From an uncultured Pseudomonadota bacterium (GTDB taxonomy: Bacteria; Pseudomonadota; Gammaproteobacteria; Steroidobacterales; Steroidobacteraceae), in contig CAIVYV010000277.1 in NCBI GenBank assembly GCA_903910215.1, positions 1 through 13,298 on the forward strand: 13,298 nucleotides of DNA, given 5' to 3'. This document shows positions 8,018 to 13,298 of the stretch, one piece after another. Both the position numbers and the translations under genes were made by a program. The first letter of the stretch is position 1. Every line of letters begins with the position of its first letter. The notes below the pieces were generated by a model. The model was not told where the DNA came from, ran no database searches, and worked only from the letters and a program-made list of their open reading frames with translations.

Positions 8018-8102
8018 CGCGACATTTCTCCCTCGGAAGGTTCCCTCGGGCCCCCGTTTCCGTGAAAATGGGAGTTTAGTCCAGTGCCAGAGGGGGGTCC
8101 CG
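8018..8102. promoter_or_regulatory. 85-bp divergent pilD/sucC intergenic region with sucC Shine-Dalgarno
   Basis: This gap separates the two main operons and should contain both promoters. A strong purine run, AGGGGGG at 8091-8097, lies 5 nt before the GTG of sucC and decides that start. A hairpin at 8053-8072 is listed separately. I found no clean sigma-70 promoter on either strand; the only AT-rich hexamer is TTTAGT near 8076, without a recognisable -35 partner. Confidence 0.45.
8053..8072 (+). other. Small inverted repeat (7-bp stem, 6-nt loop) in the sucC leader
   Basis: CCCGTTT at 8053-8059 can pair with AAATGGG at 8066-8072, with one G-T wobble and a CCGTGA loop. It lies about 30 bp before the sucC start in the pilD/sucC gap. 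It is not followed by a T-run, so it does not look like a terminator. It might be an operator or leader structure, or chance. Confidence 0.25.
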
Positions 8103-9263
8103 GTGAATCTGCACGAATATCAGGCCAAGGAAGTTTTTTCTGCTTACGGCATACCCGTTCCAGCGGGTCGCATTGCCTCGACGCCGGATGAGGCGGTGGC
8201 AGCAGCCGAGGCGCTCGGCGGTTCGATCTGGGTGGTCAAAGCCCAGGTTCACGCGGGCGGACGCGGCAAAGCCGGTGGCGTGAAGCTCGCCAAGGACACG
8301 GCCTCGGTTCGTGCAGCGGCGGCAGCGATGCTCGGAACGCGTCTTGCGACCAAGCAGACCGGTCCCGAGGGTCTTCCGGTTAGCCAGGTCTACGTCGAGA
8401 CCGGCTCGGCGATCGAACGCGAGATCTATCTCTCGCTGACGCTCAATCGTGAGAAGAGTCAGATCGCCATGGTGGGCTCCGCCGCCGGCGGTATGGACAT
8501 CGAAGAAGTCGCCGAGCACTCGCCGGAAAAAATCACGAAGGTCAACATCCATCCGGCCGCGGGCTTGCAGCCGAACCAGTGCCGCCGCATGGCGTTCGCA
8601 CTCGGCTTCAAAGGTGATCAGATCGCCCAGTTCCAGAAAATCGCGATGGCGCTCTATCAGCTCTATCTCGAGAAAGATGCGGCGCTCGTCGAAGTGAATC
8701 CTTTGATCGTCACGAAAAGCGGCGATCTGCTCGCGCTCGACGCCAAGATCAACATTGATGCCAATGCCGTGTATCGCCAAAAGGCAATCGCCGCGATGCG
8801 CGATGAGTCGCAAGAAGATCCGATGGAGCTGCAAGCCAGCCAGCACGATCTGAACTACGTCTCGCTTGATGGCGATATCGCCTGCATGGTCAACGGTGCG
8901 GGTCTGGCGATGGCCACCATGGATCTCATCAAGTTGCACGGCGGATCGCCGGCCAACTTCCTCGATGTGGGTGGTGGTGCCACGGCCGAACGCGTCACCG
9001 TGGCGTTCAAGCTCATCCTGTCTAACCCCAAGGTGAAGGCGATTCTCGTCAATATCTTTGGTGGCATCGTGCGCTGTGATCTGATCGCTGAAGGCGTGAT
9101 CACGGCCGTGAAGAACGTCGGCGTGAAGGTGCCGGTGGTGGTGCGTCTCGAAGGCACCAATGCCGTGCAAGCCCGCGAGATGTTGGCAACGAGTGGCCTC
9201 AAGGTCATCGCGGCTGCCGATCTCACCGACGCTGCACAGAAGGTCGTCGCGGCTGCCCGCTGA
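8103..9263 (+). CDS. sucC: Succinyl-CoA synthetase, ADP-forming, beta subunit
   Basis: SucC pairs with SucD to interconvert succinyl-CoA and succinate with substrate-level ATP formation in the TCA cycle. The 386-residue product aligns from its first residues (MNLHEYQAKEVF) with the E. coli protein of 388. It has an ATP-grasp domain with VHAGGRGKAGGVK (residues 49-61), the stretch RDESQEDPMELQA, and the C-terminal ligase domain with MVNGAGLAMATMD and NIFGGIVRCDLIAEGVI (from residue 317). The start is a GTG supported by AGGGGGG 5 nt upstream and by the conserved N-terminus. It is first in sucC-sucD-nadE, with 30 nt to sucD. No sucAB genes adjoin it in this window, unlike the E. coli arrangement. 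Confidence 0.98.
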   Translation: MNLHEYQAKEVFSAYGIPVPAGRIASTPDEAVAAAEALGGSIWVVKAQVHAGGRGKAGGVKLAKDTASVRAAAAAMLGTRLATKQTGPEGLPVSQVYVETGSAIEREIYLSLTLNREKSQIAMVGSAAGGMDIEEVAEHSPEKITKVNIHPAAGLQPNQCRRMAFALGFKGDQIAQFQKIAMALYQLYLEKDAALVEVNPLIVTKSGDLLALDAKINIDANAVYRQKAIAAMRDESQEDPMELQASQHDLNYVSLDGDIACMVNGAGLAMATMDLIKLHGGSPANFLDVGGGATAERVTVAFKLILSNPKVKAILVNIFGGIVRCDLIAEGVITAVKNVGVKVPVVVRLEGTNAVQAREMLATSGLKVIAAADLTDAAQKVVAAAR

Positions 9264-9293
9264 CACCGTCGCACACTCAATCAGGATTCGATC

Positions 9294-10172
9294 ATGAGCA
9301 TACTTGTCGATAAGAACACCAAGGTGATCTGCCAGGGCTTCACGGGCAAGCAGGGTACCTTCCACTCCGAACAGTGCATCGCATACGGCACGCAGGTCGT
9401 GGGCGGCGTGACGCCGGGCCGCGGCGGCGATACCCATCTCGATCGTCCGGTCTTCGATACGGTGCACGATGCCGTGGCGGCCACCGGTGCCAACGCGACG
9501 ATGATCTACGTGCCCGCAGGTTTCGCGGCCGACGCCATCCTCGAAGCGGCGGATGCCGGCATCGAGCTGATCGTCTGCATCACCGAAGGCATCCCGGTGA
9601 ATGACATGGTGCGCGTCAAGTCGGCTCTCGCCGGCACGCGCTCGCGTCTGATCGGCCCGAACTGCCCCGGCATCATCACGCCGGGCGAGTGCAAGATCGG
9701 CATCATGCCGGGCTTCATCCACAAGCCGGGTTGTGTGGGCATCGTTTCGCGCTCGGGCACGCTCACTTACGAGACCGTGTTCCAGACCACCAATAACGGT
9801 CTCGGTCAGAGCACTTGCGTCGGCATCGGTGGTGATCCGGTGCGCGGCATGAACTTCATCGACGTGCTCGAACTCTTCCAGAACGATCCGAAGACCGAAG
9901 GCATCGTGATGGTCGGTGAGATCGGCGGTAGCGACGAAGAAGCCGGTGCCGAGTTCATCCGTCAGCACGTGACCAAGCCCGTCGTCGCTTATATCGCCGG
10001 TGTCACCGCACCGCCGGGTAAGCGTATGGGTCATGCGGGTGCCGTCATTGCCGGTGGCAAGGGTACGGCGGCCGATAAGTTCGCTGCGCTCGAGGCTGCG
10101 GGCGTACGTACGGTGAAATCACCGGCGGAGCTCGGTTCGGCGATCGAAGAGCAGCTGCGCAAGCGTCGCTGA
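9294..10172 (+). CDS. sucD: Succinyl-CoA synthetase, alpha subunit
   Basis: This is the catalytic alpha subunit that binds CoA and carries the phosphohistidine intermediate. The 292-residue sequence has the CoA-binding Rossmann segment VICQGFTGKQGTFHSEQ (residues 11-27), the central GPNCPGIITPGECKIGIMPG region, and the active-site GHAGAVIAGGKGTA with phospho-acceptor H247 (E. coli numbering 246-247). An AGGA at 9283-9286, 7 nt before the ATG, is a good Shine-Dalgarno. It follows sucC by 30 nt and precedes nadE by 18 nt. Sequence and length are typical with no visible defect. Confidence 0.98.
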   Translation: MSILVDKNTKVICQGFTGKQGTFHSEQCIAYGTQVVGGVTPGRGGDTHLDRPVFDTVHDAVAATGANATMIYVPAGFAADAILEAADAGIELIVCITEGIPVNDMVRVKSALAGTRSRLIGPNCPGIITPGECKIGIMPGFIHKPGCVGIVSRSGTLTYETVFQTTNNGLGQSTCVGIGGDPVRGMNFIDVLELFQNDPKTEGIVMVGEIGGSDEEAGAEFIRQHVTKPVVAYIAGVTAPPGKRMGHAGAVIAGGKGTAADKFAALEAAGVRTVKSPAELGSAIEEQLRKRR

Positions 10173-10190
10173 CGGGATGCGCGAACGAGT

Positions 10191-11840
10191 GTGAGTGCCT
10201 CGCGCTTCAAGCTCGCTCTCGCGCAGCAAAACTTCCGCGTCGGCGACGTCGCTGCCAACTTGCGTTGCATGCAGGAGTGCACGCAAGTGGCGCGCGCCGC
10301 GCAGGCGGACCTGATCGTCTTCCCCGAGCTCGCGCTTGTGGGTTATCCGCCCGAGGATTTGCTCTTCCATCGTGGCTTGCGTGCGCGGGTCGACGCCGCA
10401 TTGCATGAACTCACAGAGGCGGCAGACGGTATTGCGCTGATCACGGGCTATCCCGAATACACCGACAACGACAACGGCATCCATAACACGGCCGCGGTGT
10501 TCTCGAATCGTGGTGAGCTTGCGCGATATCGCAAGCAGCAACTGCCGAACTATCAAGTCTTTGATGAGAAGCGCTACTTTCGCGGCGGTGACGAGACCGT
10601 CGTCGTCGAGATTGCGGGAGTGCGCGTCGGTGTGCTCATTTGCGAGGACATTTGGCACGCTGCGCCGGCTGCAGCTGCGCGCGATGCGGGCGCCGAATTG
10701 TTGCTCGCGATCAACGCCTCCCCGTTCGAGATCGGCAAACAAGTCCAGCGCGAGAGTGAGCTTCGAAAGCGAGTCACAGAAACGCAGCTGCCGTTTGTCT
10801 ATCTGAATCTCGTCGGGGGTCAGGACGAACTGGTTTTCGACGGCGGCAGCGTGGTGATCAACGCGCAAGGCGATATCGTCCTGCGTGCCGCAGCTTTTGA
10901 ATCTGTCATTGAATACGTCGAGTTCGAGCGTGATGCGGCAGGACGGCTCTCGCCCTTGCCAGCGAGCGTCGCGCCGATCGCCGATGACGACGCTACGATC
11001 TACCAAGCGCTGGTGCTTGGAGTGCGCGACTACGTCGATAAGCACGGCTTCCCTGGTGTCGTTCTGGGTCTCTCCGGTGGCATCGACTCGGCGTTGACTC
11101 TGATGATCGCTGTGGATGCGCTCGGCGCGGAGCGCGTGCAAGTCGTGATGATGCCCTCGCGTTACACCTCCGATATGAGTGTCGAAGATGCCGCATTGCA
11201 GGCGAATCGTCTCGGGGTGAAGCACAGCGTCATTCCGATCGAACCACTCTTCGAGACGGCGTTGGCGTCTTTGCGCGACGAGTTCGCTGGACGCGCAGCG
11301 GATACCACCGAGGAGAATCTGCAGTCGCGCTGTCGAATGTTGTTGTTGATGGGCATCTCGAACAAGACGGGTCGAATGCTGCTCACCACCGGCAACAAGA
11401 GTGAGATGGCCGTGGGCTATGCGACCTTGTACGGTGACATGGCCGGTGGTTACGCGCCGATCAAAGATTGCAGCAAAATGCGCGTGTACAGGCTCGCCGC
11501 CTATCGCAATTCGCTCGTAACCCATGGCGAAGCGCCGGTGATTCCGCGGCGAGTCATCGAGCGCGAACCATCAGCCGAGTTGCGTGCTGATCAGAGAGAC
11601 GTCGATTCCTTGCCGCCGTACGAGACTCTCGATCCGATCCTCGAAGCTTTCATCGAGGAAGACTGTTCGGTGGATGAGATCGTAGGTCGTGGCTTCGCCC
11701 GCGAGACCGTGCTGCGAGTGCTCGGTATGGTGCGCCGCAACGAATACAAGCGGCGCCAATCGCCGCCGGGTGTGCGTATCAGTCGTCGCGCGTTTGGGCG
11801 CGATTGGCGTTATCCGATTACGAACGGCTACCGAAACTGA
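10191..11840 (+). CDS. nadE: Glutamine-dependent NAD+ synthetase
   Basis: NadE converts nicotinic acid adenine dinucleotide to NAD+ using ATP, with ammonia released from glutamine by its own amidase domain. The 549-residue two-domain protein has an N-terminal nitrilase-type glutaminase with triad E46 (FPELAL), K115 (YRKQQLPNY) and C151 (ICEDIW), followed by the synthetase domain with the PP-loop SGGIDS at 295-300, MPSRYTSD, and TTGNKSEMAVGY. Both active sites are intact, so it should not need free ammonia. The start is GTG at 10191, 18 nt after the sucD stop; a competing upstream ATG at 10178 is closed by an in-frame stop after five codons. A GGGA at 10174-10177 is a distant ribosome binding site, so coupling to sucD is plausible. 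Its last 23 bp overlap the 3' end of bamD on the other strand. Confidence 0.97.
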   Translation: MSASRFKLALAQQNFRVGDVAANLRCMQECTQVARAAQADLIVFPELALVGYPPEDLLFHRGLRARVDAALHELTEAADGIALITGYPEYTDNDNGIHNTAAVFSNRGELARYRKQQLPNYQVFDEKRYFRGGDETVVVEIAGVRVGVLICEDIWHAAPAAAARDAGAELLLAINASPFEIGKQVQRESELRKRVTETQLPFVYLNLVGGQDELVFDGGSVVINAQGDIVLRAAAFESVIEYVEFERDAAGRLSPLPASVAPIADDDATIYQALVLGVRDYVDKHGFPGVVLGLSGGIDSALTLMIAVDALGAERVQVVMMPSRYTSDMSVEDAALQANRLGVKHSVIPIEPLFETALASLRDEFAGRAADTTEENLQSRCRMLLLMGISNKTGRMLLTTGNKSEMAVGYATLYGDMAGGYAPIKDCSKMRVYRLAAYRNSLVTHGEAPVIPRRVIEREPSAELRADQRDVDSLPPYETLDPILEAFIEEDCSVDEIVGRGFARETVLRVLGMVRRNEYKRRQSPPGVRISRRAFGRDWRYPITNGYRN

Positions 11841-12654
11841 ACCAGCGCTTCCAAGGCGCGCGCATCGGGCCTTGCGCATCACCGGGGCGCGGCGGCTCGC
11901 TGTAGTTAGCCGCATAGACTTCGCGAGTCTGGGCTGCGAGTTCTTGCATGCCGAGTGCGTCGTATGCGGTGATCATCACTTCCAGCGCATCGCGGATCGC
12001 GGGGGCGCCGTCGAATTGTTCGATCGTCTGCTTGGCGCGCTGCGCGGCGCCGATATAGGCACCGCGATCGAGGTAGTAGCGCGCAACGTAGATTTCGTAG
12101 TCGGCAAGGCGATTACGCAGGTGGATCATGCGCCGGCGGGCGTCGTGCGCGTATTCGCTTTTCGGATATTCCTCAACGACGCGACGGAACGAATTAAAGG
12201 CGCTGCGCGCACTTTGCGGCGGCCTAGCATCGAGGTCGACGTTGAACCAGCGCTCGATGAAATTGGCCGAGCGCTCGAACTCGACCAGGCCCTTGACGTA
12301 GTAGGCGTAGTCGATACGCGGGTGGGTCGGGTTCTCGCGGATGAAGGTGTCGGCTTGATCGATCGCCGATTCCGTCTCGCGGCCTTTGTAATAGGCATAG
12401 ATCAGATCGAGTCGTGCCTGGCGCGCTTCGGGCGCAAACGGGTAGCGCGCCACTAGTGCTTCGTAGATGCGGATCGCGTTGTCGAAGTCCTGGCGATCGA
12501 GGGCGTCGCGCGCCCGCTCATAGACCAAGGTCGGTCCACCACGGGCCTCGTCACGATCGTCGCGATTGGTTTGGCAACCCGTCAGCAACAGCAAGCCCAA
12601 CATGAGGGGCAACGCGAGGCGACGCACGGAGATCGAGAGGGCCTGTCTTTGCAT
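11818..12654 (-). CDS. bamD: Outer membrane protein assembly factor BamD (lipoprotein, ComL/YfiO)
   Basis: BamD is the essential lipoprotein of the BAM complex, which inserts beta-barrel proteins into the outer membrane from the periplasmic side. The 278-residue precursor has a lipoprotein signal ending in the lipobox LLTGC, so mature BamD begins at lipidated C27; the +2 residue is Gln, not Asp, consistent with outer-membrane sorting. Tetratricopeptide-like helices follow: YERARDALDRQDFDNAIRIY, RYPFAPEARQARLDLIYAYY, HPRIDYAYYVKGL, then VEEYPKSEYAHDARRRM and VARYYLDRGAYIGAAQRA. It is divergent from rluD across 19 bp, a conserved gammaproteobacterial pairing. No Shine-Dalgarno precedes the ATG; instead a perfect TATAAT lies 6 nt upstream, listed separately. 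The 3' end overlaps nadE by 23 bp. Confidence 0.96.
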   Translation of the reverse strand: MQRQALSISVRRLALPLMLGLLLLTGCQTNRDDRDEARGGPTLVYERARDALDRQDFDNAIRIYEALVARYPFAPEARQARLDLIYAYYKGRETESAIDQADTFIRENPTHPRIDYAYYVKGLVEFERSANFIERWFNVDLDARPPQSARSAFNSFRRVVEEYPKSEYAHDARRRMIHLRNRLADYEIYVARYYLDRGAYIGAAQRAKQTIEQFDGAPAIRDALEVMITAYDALGMQELAAQTREVYAANYSEPPRPGDAQGPMRAPWKRWFSFGSRS

Positions 12655-12660
12655 CGTGGC

Positions 12661-12666
12661 ATTATA
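12661..12666 (-). promoter_or_regulatory. Candidate sigma-70 -10 element (TATAAT) for bamD
   Basis: The minus strand reads a perfect TATAAT here, with 6 nt between it and the bamD ATG. A transcript starting 7 nt downstream of the element would begin at the A of the start codon, giving a leaderless mRNA. The -35 region at a 16-19 bp spacing (near 12683-12691, inside rluD) does not resemble TTGACA, and no extended -10 TGn is present, so this is a candidate only. Confidence 0.35.
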
Positions 12667-12673
12667 GCGACGG

Positions 12674-13298
12674 ATGAACCTCGAAACTCACGATGTGGAG
12701 ATTCCGCCGGAATTGGCCGGTGAGCGTCTCGATGTGGCTATAGCCCAGTTGTTGCCGCAATACTCTCGTTCTCGGTTGCAGCGTTGGATCGACGAGGGTC
12801 GAGTTACGCTCGATGCGCGCGCACCCAGCCGGCGTGAGCTCGTCAGCGCCGGTCAGCGCGTGCAAATCCAGGCCCTGTTCGAGGCGGATGATCGCGTGAC
12901 TGCCGGGTCGGCCTCGGTGCCGTTCGAGATCCTGCACCGCGATGCCGCCGTCTACGTGATCAACAAACCGGCGGGGCTCGTAGTGCATCCGGGCGCCGGT
13001 AATCGCAGCGGCACGCTGCAGAATGCGCTTTTGCAGATCGACCCAGACCTCGCGCGAGTACCGCGCGCCGGGATCGTGCATCGCCTCGATAAAGACACCT
13101 CGGGCTTGCTGGTCGTGGCGCGCACGCCCGCGGCGCAGGCGGTGCTCGTTCGTGCGCTCGCTGAGCGCGAAGTGGGCCGCGAGTATCTCGCCTTGTGTTT
13201 GGGTGTGCTCACGGGCGGGGGAACTATCGATGAACCGATCGGTCGACATCGCACGCAGCGCACCAAGATGACGGTACGTGGTGATGGTCGCGAGGCGA
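12674..13298 (+). CDS. rluD: 23S rRNA pseudouridine synthase RluD (3' end cut by window edge)
   Basis: RluD converts uridines in helix 69 of 23S rRNA (positions 1911, 1915 and 1917 in E. coli) to pseudouridine. The 208 codons seen here form an N-terminal S4 RNA-binding domain (about residues 15-70, GERLDVAIAQLLPQYSRSRL) and the start of the RluA-type catalytic domain, with NKPAGLVVHPGAGN and HRLDKDTSGLLVV. The catalytic aspartate D139 has the same number as in E. coli RluD, which favours this start. An in-frame TAG at 12665 limits the gene to the ATG at 12674 or later; the ribosome binding site is weak. About one third of the protein is missing beyond the edge. The divergent bamD neighbour supports RluD rather than RluA or RluC. 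Confidence 0.94.
   Translation, partial: MNLETHDVEIPPELAGERLDVAIAQLLPQYSRSRLQRWIDEGRVTLDARAPSRRELVSAGQRVQIQALFEADDRVTAGSASVPFEILHRDAAVYVINKPAGLVVHPGAGNRSGTLQNALLQIDPDLARVPRAGIVHRLDKDTSGLLVVARTPAAQAVLVRALAEREVGREYLALCLGVLTGGGTIDEPIGRHRTQRTKMTVRGDGREA

Noticed and set aside
8015..8029. A tiny ATG-TCG-CGA-TGA frame overlapping the pilD start on the minus strand
   Set aside because: Three codons ending on the pilD ATG could suggest coupling, but such a short frame is likely chance and the GGGAG upstream suits pilD itself.
8076..10034. A 652-codon open frame on the minus strand running opposite sucC, the gap and sucD
   Set aside because: It is in exact codon register with both genes, which share a frame. 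Its stops would need sense codons TTA, CTA or TCA, which are rare in GC-rich genes. The His/Asp/Arg-rich product resembles no family and lacks its own start signals.
10119..11525. A 468-codon minus-strand frame opposite nadE
   Set aside because: It is again the codon-register mirror of a strongly supported gene, with skewed composition and no recognisable domain.
1..13298. Mobile elements, CRISPR, phage defence, tRNA genes or a biosynthetic cluster
   Set aside because: Every stretch longer than about 100 bp is accounted for by a known housekeeping, peptidase or detoxification-type gene. No direct repeats, transposase motifs or RNA gene signatures were seen.

Overview
The window is dense, GC-rich bacterial chromosome with almost no non-coding DNA. 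It holds eleven genes, nine complete and two cut by the window edges, plus short intergenic gaps of at most about 85 bp. All eleven belong to well-known families. I see no tRNA, rRNA, CRISPR array, insertion sequence, phage gene or toxin-antitoxin pair. The combination of zapD, a BamD lipoprotein divergent from rluD, and pilD next to coaE and zapD points to a gammaproteobacterium. The sucCD/pilD neighbourhood and the secreted proline-specific peptidases recall Xanthomonadales or Nevskiales-like lineages, but that finer placement is from memory of gene order and is tentative.

Layout from left to right. (1) 1-4434: two secreted S9-family serine peptidases transcribed divergently from a 56-bp gap. 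The left one is a DPP IV type enzyme on the minus strand that lacks only its extreme C-terminus; the right one is a prolyl oligopeptidase on the plus strand. (2) 8017 down to 4457: a tightly packed minus-strand operon pilD-coaE-zapD-gst-tpm with 3-14 nt between genes. It encodes prepilin peptidase, dephospho-CoA kinase, the FtsZ-associated protein ZapD, a glutathione S-transferase and a thiopurine-type methyltransferase. (3) 8103-11840: a plus-strand operon sucC-sucD-nadE, encoding the two succinyl-CoA synthetase subunits and glutamine-dependent NAD+ synthetase. (4) 12654 down to 11818: bamD, whose 3' end overlaps nadE by 23 bp in convergent orientation. (5) 12674 to the right edge: rluD, the 23S rRNA pseudouridine synthase, divergent from bamD and truncated.

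How the genes work together: the two peptidases plausibly cooperate in breakdown of proline-containing peptides in the periplasm. coaE makes the CoA used by SucCD, and nadE supplies NAD+ for the same central metabolism. zapD and bamD serve division and envelope assembly, and gst/tpm look like detoxification genes appended to a housekeeping operon.

I looked for an undescribed system and did not find convincing evidence of one. The many long opposite-strand open frames, up to 652 codons, are exact codon-register mirrors of real genes and are explained by codon bias. The points most worth a second look are a perfect TATAAT placed so that bamD could be transcribed leaderless, the composition of the pilD-to-tpm operon, and the divergent peptidase pair.
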